Of a stretch of 50,000 bases of DNA, positions 9,359-19,649 are shown piece by piece (within the stretch, counting starts at the first letter, position 1; the number at the start of each line of letters is the position of its first letter). Source of the stretch: Isochrysis galbana (taxonomy: Eukaryota > Haptophyta > Isochrysidales > Isochrysidaceae); assembly GCA_018136815.1 (NCBI GenBank), contig JADDIW010000136.1:1-50000 (forward strand). The letters run 5' to 3'. The notes under the pieces were generated by a model, which was given only the letters and a program-made list of their open reading frames with translations, did not search any database and had not been told where the DNA came from. A program made the position numbers and the translations under genes.

Positions 9359-10325
9359 GTGCAACACATCATCGACAACAATCTATCTGAGCATTAGTAC
9401 CACTACTCTCACTAGCCCGGCACTAACACGACAGCCCTCAGCGCACCTGCCCGTACACCTTGGCGCGTGCTGTTGTCACAGATACATACTCCTATGCACC
9501 CTTCCACATCTCCCCCCTCGCAGGCCCCCGGCTCCCATTCTAACTCCCCACAAGTTAAAATGAGGGAAAACCCATTGAGGCGGACCGAACGACGCCGGCC
9601 GACTCTCCGGGAAAAAGCACCGGGGGGGGGGGAGGAACCTCTCGTCAAAAAAGGAGAACGGCCCTTACAGCTCGCGCCGCGAGCGGTCCTCGAAGAAATA
9701 AATGACTGCGCCCCCCGATACCTGCCACAGGGACGTCTTGAGCCACTCCCTTCTTCTCGCCTCTCCTGTCGCCAGCCGCCCCCCTTCGCCCGTTTGCTAA
9801 CGCAAACAGGGCTCGTTTCTCACCACACTCCATCGGGGGGGGTGCAAATCCCCCCCTCTCCCTCGTTCCATTCTCTTCCGCCCCGGTCCCCCCCGCGGCG
9901 CGTCGCCATGCGGCGCGCCATGGCCTGCTCTCAGAGGTCCTTCAGGGGCGCCCAGAGGGCCAGCAGGGGCAGCTCAGGGGGCAGTGGAGGCTGGGGCTCA
10001 GCCCCTGGCCCCCCCTGCCTCTCCCTCGCTCGCCTCGCTGGCCTTGGGTGCCGCCCTGAGGCCCCTGTCTCCTGTCTGCCTGGCGACCAGGGATGGGGGG
10101 GGGAGTTAGTACGAGAGCAGGCCCATGCGGGCCTGGGAGTGCGGCTCGCGGCCCGCGCCCACTAGGGGTCTGGGCTGAATTGATGAGTGCCCTGCCCCTG
10201 CCAGAGGGCAGGGGCTGGGGTTGAATGTACGGGCCCACCCCGGGGGGTGTCCGCGATGGAGAGAGGGGGGCGCGAGGCCCCCATTGACCCCCACTTATAA
10301 AGTAGGTTGTGCAACACATCATCGA
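9359..10325. mobile_element. Retroposon-like insertion, copy 1, with 17-bp target duplication
   Basis: GTGCAACACATCATCGA occurs at 9359-9375 and again at 10309-10325, flanking a 933-bp insert. The right-hand ~400 bp of the insert (from about 9905) match the right-hand ~400 bp of the insert at 26795-27654. Shared blocks include the GGCGCGCCATGGCC region, GGCAGCTCAGGGGGCAGTGG, the GATGGAGAGAGGGGGGCGCG block and the end CTTATAAAGTAGGTT. The left parts differ except for an ATCTGA-type start. Long variable-length duplications suggest target-primed retroposition rather than a cut-and-paste transposon. No reverse transcriptase is encoded, so it is non-autonomous. Orientation is uncertain, and I see no convincing Pol III boxes. 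Confidence 0.75.
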
Positions 10326-10821
10326 ATGGACTCGACGCATTCGATGAGAAAATCTTTCCTTCGAATTTGTGTGGCTGCCGAGCGGGCCACACGGCCACAC
10401 GTTCCCACAACTGGTGGGACCTGGACAATATGGTCAGTCTACACAAATTCAAATTCTTCAGTGGTGGCCGATGCCAGATTGTCGTATTCCATACGATGAC
10501 AGACTTTACTTATAACCTGTGGGTTATTTTAAGCCTTGAGGTCTCGTCGATTGGTATGCCGCCTCTTCTCTTACTTTCTCTCGACGTCATCAAATGTTCC
10601 ATGACCGTCTTCTGTCTTCTCTCGTCTATCGGTTGTAGCTCCCCAGCGAGGTCTGCCCTCGTTGTGCCGACCCCCGACCTCTCTGTCGCATGTCTGCGCG
10701 TTGCTAAGTTGCCCTGGTGCCGACGCCTGGCCGTCCGTCCAGGTGTGGTTAGTTTTCGCTCCGTTTGGTTTAGTTTGTGTGGCTCTGTTGTCATAGACTT
10801 TTTTGAGTCCATGCGTTGTAG

Positions 10822-12156
10822 TCTAGATCAAGATTAGTAGATGCCACTTCCGACTATATAGATCTTCTTAGAAAGAAAGCGGTGTCTCCACCCCCCGCTC
10901 CGGAGGAGCATGAGTTAGCTCCCCAAGAAGACCCAGACGCACATGATCTAGGAGACATTCTAGTGGACAAAGAGCATAAATACTATTTGCGCCGCCGGAG
11001 GGGCGACTATCACGAAGTCAAACTCAACGTTATTTATGGGAGAACCCCATATCCATGAATGGGTCAACCCGCAGTCATTGCCGGACGAACTATACACTCC
11101 GCTGAAGTGGGGACGAGCGTACGATGGGCCGGCTGAAACGGCGTATCCAATACCTCGTCAAGAATACACTTTTAAGGGCACGCATAAAACGCTAGAAGAT
11201 ATAAATGTCAAGGCTCTGACTAAAGCGTTCCTCGTGATGAGGAAAACGACCTAGTTGGGCTGTAAGTACTGATATTAGTACTGATGCATTAGTATTAGCT
11301 CCCCATGAGCTGATATACTGATGTAAGTGCCTAGGCTGCCAATTCAAAATTAAAAAAAAACATCTGAAGATTTGCCAATTCAAAATTAAAACTGAAAAAA
11401 AAACTCCGGAGCGGGAACGAGCCCCCGCGCGAACAAGCGCAGAGGCGCGCCCGCCCGCTCCCTCCCCCTTGCTCTCTCCTGCTAGCTGCCCAGCTGCCCA
11501 CCCCCCACCACCTTGGCCTCTTGGCCTCTTCACATGCACCTGCCAACTCGTGCTCTCTGTTTGTTTGCGCTGCCCTCCCCTTTGCGCGCGCGCCACGCGC
11601 TGCACGCTGAACACTGTGAACACCCCCCAGTAAGTATAAGTATAATAATAGCGATACTAGAAGTCTAGAAGTTGTAATAGAGGTGTAAGCTGATATTAGT
11701 ACTGATGTAAGTACTGATGTAAGTGTAAGCTCAAAACCACCGTAAGCTTACGGACTGACAGCCCAACTAGGTAAAACGAAGACACAAAAGTCCACATTAT
11801 GGTGGGAAAAGAGATTACCGCTCCTCTCGGGAAAATGGAAACAAATAATATCGCAATTATACAAGTATAACTTTCTAATTCTAATTCGAACGCCGAGGGA
11901 CTCTTATATTTATATGCACTTCAAGCACGTCCTACATAGGAGGATAGCTACGTACGGCGAATCGATTCGCTGACGATCCGACATGCCGCTTTTGCGGCAT
12001 AGCCCCCGAAAGCTCCACCCATATAGCCTTATGCATCGCGACGGAGCCCATCTTCGAATTCATAGAAGGGCTTCTAAGGATTAATCTTACTTAGGCCGGG
12101 CTCTGAAAGAAATATGTCGAACACGCGATGACTACAGCCTCATAGGCAGAGGGCCG
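10822..12156 (+). pseudogene. LINE-like ORF2 C-terminal remnant, frameshifted
   Basis: An open stretch from 10822 (…SDYIDLLRKK…EHKYYLRRRRGDYHE) shifts frame near 11030 into a frame starting about 11036. That frame is then cut by a 522-bp insertion at 11250-11771. Past the insertion the frame continues (KSTLWWEKRLPLLSGKW, then FKHVLHRRIATYGES) and after another shift reaches CRFCGIAPESSTHIALC. The WWE…W segment, the basic LHRR segment and a C-x2-C…H-x4-C zinc knuckle in this order match the region after the reverse-transcriptase domain in non-LTR retrotransposons. The RT catalytic motif is not present here. At least three frameshifts make it a dead copy. Confidence 0.6.
11250..11771. mobile_element. 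522-bp MITE-like element with 14-bp perfect TIRs
   Basis: Begins CCTAGTTGGGCTGT and ends ACAGCCCAACTAGG, a perfect 14-bp inverted repeat. It is flanked by AAAACGA at 11243-11249 and 11773-11779 (7 bp, or 8 bp with one mismatch). Removing the element and one flank copy restores the LINE frame across the junction (VMRKT then KTQKS). Inside are direct repeats of GATATTAGTACTGATGTAAG near both ends, a duplicated TGCCAATTCAAAATTAAAA segment (11338 and 11372), and a palindrome CGTAAGCTTACG near the right end. No ORF of note is present. The 7-8 bp duplication would suit an hAT-type transposase acting in trans, but this is not proven. Confidence 0.85.
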
Positions 12157-12168
12157 TTCGATCGAGCC

Positions 12169-12517
12169 GGCATCTGACGCGGTCGTGGAAGGTTCGTTGA
12201 CTGTTGCTGACGGGAAGATGTCTGACAGATCATAGTAGGAGTCGGGTCTGAGAGTGTCTGCCATCGAGCGCTACGAGCGACGAGGTAGACTTACGGTCGG
12301 AGAGAGGGCTGTCTTCTACCCGTAGCTTCGAGTTAACGTCGCGGTGAGGCCCGCAAGGCTATGACATGGGCGTTAAGGCATCTGACGCGGTCGTGGAAGG
12401 TTCGTTGACTGTTGCTGACGGGAAGATGTCTGACAGATCATAGATCATAGTAGGAGTCGGGTCTGAGAGTGTCTGCCATCGAGCGCTACGAGCGACGAGG
12501 TAGACTTACGGTCGGAG
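12169..12517 (+). repeat. Direct duplication of a 134-bp unit
   Basis: Unit 1 (12169-12302) and unit 2 (12377-12517) are identical except that unit 2 repeats GATCATA once more (7 bp). They are separated by 74 bp. The near-perfect identity implies a recent duplication within the LINE remnant region. Confidence 0.9.
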
Positions 12518-12624
12518 GATTGCAACGCGTGGCGTTGGCGAGTAGAGACGAGGCTAGCTAGCGAGCTAGTGGAAGAGAGAGAATGAGAATGAGAGCTTCT
12601 TAGGTCCGAGGTAGACACGGGAGA

Positions 12625-13345
12625 CTACAACACATGGACACGAAAAAGTCTGAGGGCACAGAACCACACAACTAAACCAAACGGAGCGAAAACTAACCAC
12701 ACCTGGACGGACGGCCAGGCATCGGCACCAGGGCGATTCAGCAACGCGCAGACATGCGACAGAGGGTCGGCACAACGAGGGCAGACCTCGCTGGGGAGCT
12801 ACGACCGATGGACGAGAGAAGACGGAAGACAGTCATGGAAGATTTGATGACATCGAGAGAAAGTAAGAGAAGAGGCGGCATACCAATCGACGAGACCTTC
12901 AGGCTTAAAATAACCCACAGGTTAGAAGTAAAAGCCTGTCATCGTATGGAATACGACAAAATAGCCCAACGTCTCTTTTGCTACCAGGTAGACAGACCGC
13001 ATCCCTCCTCGGGATACTTAGGTATCCTGGCGTGGAGATATATCCTAACGGACTTTTACAACATTCAATATGGCAACGCGGACGGTAGGTCCGTTAGGTC
13101 GATCTTAAGGGCGATCTTTGCGAGATAATACCACCTATTAGTAACGGCGAAGGTCGGTTTCTTTCAGAGGCTGAAAAACAAAGAGAGAATATGGGGCTAC
13201 ACGCCCCGACTAACAAACATATTCGGAAAATGATAAGCCCTCTTTACACACGGTGGACAAAGACTTCAACCTGGGAACATCGGAAGACCTCCTGCAGGCG
13301 GAGGCGGCGAGAGGTTTGGACATACGAAACATCACTTAAGGTAGC
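12625..13345 (+). pseudogene. LINE-like fragment, second copy
   Basis: From 12700 to 13128 the frame is open and encodes …GGIPIDETFRLKITHR…SGYLGILAWRYILTDFYNIQY…. After the stop at 13128 other frames continue with basic residues (RLKNKERIWGYTPRL). The segment AWRYILTDFY resembles the stretch following the RT domain in algal non-LTR elements. Two stops upstream (around 12676 and 12697) interrupt the 5' part. This fragment would precede, in a full element, the portion found at 10822-12156. The family assignment is tentative. Confidence 0.45.
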
Positions 13346-14083
13346 TAAACCTCTCTAGTAGAAACCCCAACGGAAAGCATGAAAGATCTTATGAGATATA
13401 AGAGAAGGAGATGCAAGCCGAGTCCGAGCGAAGGAGAAGCCACAGTCTACGACAGTCTCCCGCCCCCTTCTCTCCAACTCGTGGCCGAAGCAGCGCGCGC
13501 GGCCTCCCCGGAACCAGCTTCTCCGCAATAGAGGGAACTGGGGAAGGGAGAGGGGGTTGTTAGGGGTGAAGGTTGGGTAGTAGGGAGGTCCATGAGCACA
13601 CTGCCTCATGCGGCACGCGTAGCGGAGATTTTTAAGAAGATTTTTTTAACGCTCAGCTGTTTTATTATATCGCATCGCGCCCCCTGTCCCCTGTATTCAC
13701 AGGATAAAATTCTCACCGAGCAGGAAAGATTAGACGATAGAAAGGGGGGAAAGGGGGGGGGGGGGGGATATCGGGGGGGGCATGGGGGAGGGAGGGGGGA
13801 GTGGCGGGGGGGGGGGGGGGGAGTGGCGGGGCGGGGGCGGGGGCGGGGGGGGGGCGGGGTCTGCAGGGGGGGGAGAAAGGCAGGGAGGGGGGGAAGAGCG
13901 AGGGCGCGCCCCCGGCCCCAGCCAGCAGTACACTCCCCCAGCTCTCGGTGCTCTACTTCCTCTCAGAGCAGTTGAGTTTGCGGTGGGTAGGGGTTGTGGG
14001 GTGGGCTGGGGTTGACAGTCAAAGCGCAGGGGGTCGGTTCTGCGGCCCGTTCGAACCCCCGCCCTGCGCACCGCTCCACACGC
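13346..14083. promoter_or_regulatory. Intergenic with G-run tract (13741-13900)
   Basis: The plus strand holds many runs of 5-15 G between 13741 and 13900, able in principle to form G-quadruplexes, about 300-450 bp upstream of the SAPS gene start. The rest (13346-13740) is the flank of the LINE remnants with no supported gene. Frames in the G-run are poly-Gly artefacts. Confidence 0.5.
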
Positions 14084-14174
14084 AGAAAGAGGACAACTCA
14101 GCTCACAGAGAGAGGACAGCACAGCTCACAGAGAGAGGACCAGCTCAGCCAACAGAGAGAGGACAGCTCAGCCA
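14084..14174 (+). repeat. Four tandem copies of a ~23-bp unit before the SAPS gene
   Basis: Units start at about 14084, 14107, 14130 and 14154 with AGAGAGAGGAC and CAGCTCA cores. They lie 22-112 bp upstream of the ATG at 14196, so probably in the 5' UTR or core promoter. Confidence 0.75.
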
Positions 14175-14195
14175 TAGGTAGAGGGCGAGTGACGC

Positions 14196-16798
14196 ATGTT
14201 CTGGTCACTCCACGGGACGACCTCTTCCATCGACACGCTGCTGGCAAGCGAGGATGGCTTCACGTTGGAGCAGTTGCTCGATGAGGACGATTTGCTCCAG
14301 GAGTGCAAATCGCAAAACGACAAGCTTGTCGAATTCCTAGCACAACCGGACAATATGTCCAAGATGATCGACTACGTCGTCGACATGCCGAAGGAATCTG
14401 ACTCTGAGGCGCGCAGATTCAAATTTCCGTACATTTCCTCGGAGGTACTCTGCTGCGACCTGCAGATGATCCGCGATGTCATCTTCGCGCAGCCCCACCT
14501 CGTCGAGAAACTGCTCTCCATCCTCCAGCAGGAGCCGCCTCTCATGCCGGTGCTGGTCGGCTACATGTCGAAGGTAGTTGTCGCCCTCTTCAAGGGCTCG
14601 CCCGAGGCCTTTTGCGCATTCTTCAATACCATCTGGGCGGACCCGCCGCCTGACTCGCTGATGACACTGCCAAAGCTAATGCAGCGTCTAATGCTCCACT
14701 TGGGCTCAGACGCTGTCTTACAGCTGCTCACGGTGCGCCCAGCCTGCTGCGCGCGCCTTGATGCGGATGTGGATGCCCGAGGCTCATTGCGCCAAACCCC
14801 ATCCCCTGTGCCTCACCCCCCACCCTACTCCTTTCAGGTCCTCTGCATTGGCGAGCCGATGATGACGGAGCCGGGGACGGCACAGCAGATGCAACCGCTG
14901 ACTGCCTCGTGGATACCACACGAAACCCTTGTGCCTGCCCTATTTGATCACCTCGGTTCCCCCGACCCCGAGGCTGCGCTCAACGCGTCTGCCATCCTGA
15001 ACATGCTGCTGGAGTCTAGCCCGACGCTGCCGAGCCGCTTCTGTGAACCCGAGTCGGAAGCGCGCCTGCATTGCGTTGAGCTGGTCCAAGCTTGCTTCAC
15101 CAGCCCTGCCGCCGGCTCGTCCTCTGGGCCGCCTGGGCTGCATCTGCCCGCACTGGATGTGCTAGTCCGGCTTCTGACACGGTGTAGAGAAATCGGATCA
15201 ACATCATCATGCGCTCCGAATCTGATCCGCGCCGTGGCGGACTCGATCGACTCGTTCTTTGTCGCGCTCGCCACGCCCGCACAGCTACCGGAGAGAATCC
15301 GTCGGTTCCTCCCCGAGAAGGTGGCGCGTTCGCATCCACGGCCACAGGCTGCCACTCGATGCAAGCTCCTTGCATTGTTCGAGGAGGTTTTGCGACGCGA
15401 GGACAGCGAGGCGCTCGAGGCGCTGTGTCAGCTCGGATTCTTCCACGTCGTGCTAGACATTCTCCTCTTGCCACATCACTGTAATGCATTGCACATGAGG
15501 ACAGCGGCTATCCTAGACGTTGTTCTCTCCGATCGGGGCGCCATGGAGGGCGACTCGACAGCCAAGCCCGCGAGCAGCTCACGTGACGCCCTCTTGAACG
15601 CTCTCCTAGTTGAAGCGCAGATGCCGCAGCGCCTCATGGAGTGCGCGACAGCTTCGACAGCGATGGCTGTGCGGCCAGCGGGACACGCGTATGTCATGGT
15701 GCTCACCCGTGCGCTAGTCGAGACGGCAACGCGTGAGCCTGCAGTTGCGGCTGTTCTGGAGAAAGTCGACGGGTGGGAGGAGTTTGTCGGCCCCGAAGGG
15801 CTCCTGGTCATATGGGAAGGCGTGCAATCCACGCCGCTTGGAGGCAAGGTCCCCCAACGGTCATCCGACCTGGATGAAGTGCGTCCTCGCACGCACGCCT
15901 CGCCTTCAACCCCTGCTCCCTAGCCGCGTCCTTCGGCACTGCACTTTGCGCCCTGTGCCCACCACCTTTTGGTGGTGTACATGCCCGACGCCCAGCATCC
16001 GTATTGCTCCCCATGCAGGACTCCGATGGCGATGACTACGACACATCACCTGAACTGGAGCGCGCCTTGCAGATGCAGCTCGCCCTCCGCGCCCAGCAGG
16101 CCGAGCAAGCCTCCAGCGCATCTGGTGACGACGGGCGCGACGGAGACAGCAACGGGGCATACCTCGAACACTTTGCCGATCTCCTCTCTGGGCGGGACTT
16201 CGTCAACGACATGGGCCATAATCTCGACGAGGTGCGCCTTCGAGCTACGCTTCCAAATCTTCCTAAGCAGGGCCGCGCGCCTCCGAGAAGGAGGAGCACA
16301 CAGCTATGCACACCGCGCTTTCACCCCCCTCCCCTGTTCAATTTGCGGCATTCGCAGGTGTTGCAGGAGGAAGCAGCGAGACTGGGGGGCTCTCAGTGGG
16401 ACGCTTCCTTCGATGATGACGAGTTCGAGATGGACGAATCTCCCGTCGAAATGGCTGCAAATGAAGCTGAGTCGGCAGCGCCGGCGGCGCCGCTGGGCGA
16501 GCTGCTCAAGGCGGACATTTTGGATGAATCCAGCAAGGCTACTGAGCCCAAGGCCACCGAAGAGTCGCTCATCGATGGGTTTGCGGACTTCAGCATGGTG
16601 CCGATTCCAGCGGCGCCAATGACGGCGCCTGCGCCTGCCCTTGACAATGATTGGAGCGCTTTTGAAGCCGATTTCGGAACGTCCGCCGCTCCACCCACGG
16701 CGCCTGCGGCCGGCGACAGCGGGGCGATGGACTTACTGGGACTCAATACGGAGGGCAGCAACGGCACTCATGCGAACGAATCGCTAGCCGATTCCTAG
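14196..16798 (+). CDS. SAPS-domain regulatory subunit of PP6/Sit4-type phosphatase
   Basis: Four exons: 14196-14732, 14838-15878, 16019-16231 and 16358-16798. The product is 743 residues. All three introns (105, 140 and 126 nt) are phase 0, start GTGCGC, GTGCGT and GTGCGC, and end in CAG. The N-terminus is diagnostic of the SAPS family: MFW at residues 1-3, an SSIDTLL segment, then TLEQLLDEDDLLQECKSQN, then RFKFPYISSEVLCCD. Helical ARM/HEAT-like repeats follow to about residue 500. The C-terminal ~240 residues are acidic and low-complexity (DSDGDDYDTSPELE, DDDEFEMDE). SAPS proteins bind PP6/Sit4 catalytic subunits and direct them in cell-cycle and DNA-damage signalling. Two introns are multiples of three without an in-frame stop (105 and 126 nt), so retention would insert residues rather than truncate the protein. 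Confidence 0.9.
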
Positions 16799-17979
16799 AA
16801 GCGGCTGAGCATTCCGCGCCTAGGTGGCATGCCCTTGATCTGCTACTGGGCGTGTAGGGACTCGGCTCTTCCAGCCCGAGTGATCTGCACCGCATCATCC
16901 CTATTCGCATCACTGGTATGCCGTTGCGCATCCCCTCGATGCGCGTGCCAAGCGGGCTTTCGCTAACCTGTCCTCCTGGTTTGCCTGCCCACTGCGACGT
17001 GGGGCACGCTGGGTCGTACAGTGGTGAGACGTCCAGTGCAAGACATCTGCATGGACGCAAGGACGGCCAAATGTGCGCGAGAAACGCCGCGCATTTTGGC
17101 ACCACCGCACCCAGCACTCTGCTGATGTGGACCAGATGCCGACGTAGCCATCACGCTCCCTCATTTCACACACCAAGCTCAGTGCAAGACCCCAATTGTG
17201 CGTCGTGGTGTGCTCGATTCGACCCTCATCGGTCGCCTGCCCCCGAGCTTGGACGCCGAGCAAGCTGGTGCAAGTCGCTGCGGTTGGTTCTGAATGATGA
17301 CAACGGCAAGGCCGCTGCGTTGGTAGCTCACTATCTCATTTTACGTACGCCGATGAGACATGACAATGTGCTTGGTTGTACAATGGCAGGCCCAGCGTTT
17401 GCTAGAGCATGAGCGTCGGGGGGTACGGGGACGGATGAGGGAATGGTTTTCACATGCCGCTGATATTCGTCGGTTTGCAGGATGGTCCCGCGATCAACTC
17501 ACTTGTTTCGCGCAGACCTATGCCGCGCCATCATCTTTTGGCTTCCCTCACAATCGAACAGCACACTCTACCATGTTTGTTTGACCCCTTCGTCCCGTGC
17601 CAACTGCACACCGTGCATGCACATGACGGCCTCGTGAATGCTTACGCTTTCTCGCTCTTGTGCAACCTGTGCTTATTGTGGCTTGAGCTTGTGTGCTCGT
17701 GGCTTGAGCTCGTGGTGGTATTCCTATGCGTTTGTCTGCGTGAATATGAGCGCCCCTCGTCCTCTTGCACGCCTTGTGCAAGGAAGCCGATTGTATAACA
17801 ATGTGGTGCTCTCCAAAGCCAAACTAAGCGCAATCCATATAGATATAGTCCATAGGCGCGCGTTCTTTCTACTAGCTTACCTATTTCAAAAATATTCTTG
17901 AAGATGTCTCCTAAGCTACTAGTGCCCCTCACCACCACCACTCGAAGTTCACGCTGACATCGCCTTAACCTTAACCCCT
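16799..17979. other. Intergenic, no supported gene
   Basis: The 3' flank of the SAPS gene and further DNA. An open frame at 16918-17412 has no recognisable domain, and competing frames overlap it on the other strand. At 17886-17905 is an AAAAATATTCTTGAAGAT motif, found inverted at about 7517-7537. Confidence 0.45.
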
Positions 17980-18407
17980 ACCTCTACTAGGGCGGTCAAA
18001 CAGGGCTTTTTAAGTACTAATATGGGGGGGGGGGTGACATTTTTTGACCATTTTCCAAAGTCCACAACAAAACTCCCAGGGGGGCCACCTGCCGCCACGA
18101 AAATCTTCGCCAGAAAATGGTGCGATTCTCCTCCCCCCTCGCCCCTCCCTTGCACAAGCTCTGGGGCTCTACCGGTAAAGAACCGCGGCGCCCGCCGCGG
18201 GAGTGATAGACGTATTTTGAAACAGAGTATTCATCACACCGGATTCCTTATTGATCCGTCCCACTCGTCGGCCGCCCGAGATTGATCGCCTGCCTGCTGA
18301 AGGCAAGACGTCATCTGCGCAGCCCTCAGCGCACCTCATAGTGCGCGCACACGGCCCCCTAGGCCACACACGTACCCGCCCTGACCACCCCGACCCGCCC
18401 CTCGCAG

Positions 18408-18857
18408 GATTCGCCCTCGCCCGACGTTGCCACCGACTTCCAGCTTCTCAACGCTGGGGTCATCGACACCTGGCTCACGAGCGCCAGCGTCCAGGCCGTC
18501 CTCGCCGCGCTCCTGTGCTCGAGCCCCCCCAATCCGGCGTTGGTCGACGAGGCTCGTCCAGTGGGTGGCCTGAGTGTGGCCCACGCGACCGCGCTCCACG
18601 CCGCTGCGGAAGAATGGGCTCAAAATCTCGCCAGAGCGCACATACGCGCGTCTTGCGAGGCCACACCACCGGGAGCTGATGTTATATTCGCCCGGTGGGT
18701 GGAGGCCTTGACAGGCGGCGCAGGTACTCTGCAGGCGCTTCCGCAGGCGAGGAGCACCGCCACGAGGTTGCTGCTGGCAAGGGCGGCGCGCTACGCCAAG
18801 GCGCAGGCAAAGATCTTGTATCACTCGGAATACAAGGCCCTCGCGGCGGCGCGTTAG
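18408..18857 (+). CDS. Exon-like ORF inside the TIR element
   Basis: A 149-residue open frame begins directly after a splice-acceptor-like CCCGCCCCTCGCAG and runs to a stop at 18857. It encodes an Ala-rich helical peptide (…GVIDTWLTSASVQAVLAALL…AAEEWAQNLARAHIR…). The equivalent site in copy 2 (35296 onward) starts after the same acceptor-like sequence with related residues (DAWLASANL) but is frameshifted and stopped. No domain is recognised. It may be the last exon of a gene captured by the element, or of its own lost transposase. Confidence 0.4.
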   Translation, partial: DSPSPDVATDFQLLNAGVIDTWLTSASVQAVLAALLCSSPPNPALVDEARPVGGLSVAHATALHAAAEEWAQNLARAHIRASCEATPPGADVIFARWVEALTGGAGTLQALPQARSTATRLLLARAARYAKAQAKILYHSEYKALAAAR

Positions 18858-18879
18858 CGCGCATGCGGGGCGAATGGTC

Positions 18880-19300
18880 GCAGACTTCGACGAGGTTCCA
18901 GCGCGCGGCGGGCGCGATTGGCGGCGCCGTCCCGGCGGCACTTTGACATTTGGTGCCTTGGCTGGCCCGCACACCGGGCTAATGAGCAAGAAGGGCCTCG
19001 CAGCGCGCCCGGTCGCGGCTCCGAGTTGGGCGCTCCGGGCCCCTCGGGGCCGTGCGTGAGCGCGTTTGAATGCCGCCGGGGGTGGATTGCGACGAGGCAC
19101 CGGCGCGCGGCTGGCGCGATTGGCGTCGCTGGCGCGGCGGGTTCTGCTCACTCAATGTCCAGGCTGGCCCGGACACCGGGCTGATGGCGAAGAAAGCTTT
19201 CGCAGCGCGCCCGGGCGCACGCCTAACTCGGGCGCTCCGGGACCCCTCCGTTGGCGCGCTAGCGAGGGACGCGAGGGGGCGATTTGCGATGAGGCGGCGG
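18880..19300 (+). repeat. GC-rich minisatellite, ~200-bp units, in TIR element copy 1
   Basis: Units start near 18887, 19088 and 19285 (GCGACGAGGCACCGGCGCGCGG type). Each runs on through GCGCGATTGGCG, an ACACCGGGCT segment and GCGCTCCGGG. Related units occur at 29212-29370, 35460-35760 and 37230-37490. Confidence 0.75.
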
Positions 19301-19649
19301 CGGGCATGGGGGGCAGTAAGAGGCGCTCCTGGCAGCCTACGCGCATGGCTGTGGCTGTCCGAGGCACGCTGCGCCGGGTACGCGTCGATTAGCGGCCCGA
19401 CGCTCGCCCGCGCTCGCGTCGGACGTCGGCCCTCCGCGATAGTGATTTCTGGCCAATTTGCGCGTTTTCTGGTTACGCATCGCTGTGGGGGCTACCGTGG
19501 GGGTCTAGGGCCCAAAGGGCACCGGATATGTGCTAGTTACACCTATCCGGTCACCATATCCAAAAATCTCGTAATGAATCCTCAATCTTGACTTGGTCAA
19601 TTTTCACCCTTAGAAGTTAAAATAGCTGTTTGACCGCCCTACCTCTACT

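Larger units (their letters stand above)
10480..12965. repeat. Inverted ~350-bp repeats (10480-10835 and 12618-12965)
   Basis: The two arms are reverse complements with roughly 85-90% identity by eye. Shared stretches include CACACCTGGACGGACGGCCAGGC, GAGGGCAGACCTCGCTGGGGAGCT and AAATAACCCACAGGTTA. Both arms encode the same peptide (with RRGGIPIDET), on the minus strand on the left and the plus strand on the right. They look like two LINE fragments inserted head to head, or one element with a rearranged copy. Confidence 0.75.
17980..19649. mobile_element. TIR transposon, family AGGGCGGTCAAACA, copy 1, 9-bp TSD
   Basis: The element runs 17989-19640 (1652 bp). It begins AGGGCGGTCAAACAG and ends CTGTTTGACCGCCCT, a perfect 15-bp TIR. 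The 9-bp sequence ACCTCTACT flanks it on both sides (17980-17988 and 19641-19649), which marks a real and fairly recent insertion. Shared features with copy 2 (34128-37777) are a G-run 30 bp inside the left end, the CTGCCGCCACGAAAAT-type left subterminal block, an exon-like segment after CCCGCCCCTCGCAG, ~200-bp GC-rich minisatellite units, and GGGCCCAAAGGGCACCG near the right end. A 9-bp duplication occurs in Mutator-like and Merlin-like elements, but I see no transposase to decide. Confidence 0.9.

Noticed and set aside
13592..14284. Gly-rich ORFs upstream of the SAPS gene
   Set aside because: Translations of poly-G runs and of the 23-bp tandem repeats. They overlap the SAPS start out of frame.
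16918..17412. 164-codon plus-strand ORF after the SAPS gene
   Set aside because: No recognisable domain, frequent Cys/His/Arg from GC-rich DNA, and competing frames on the other strand.
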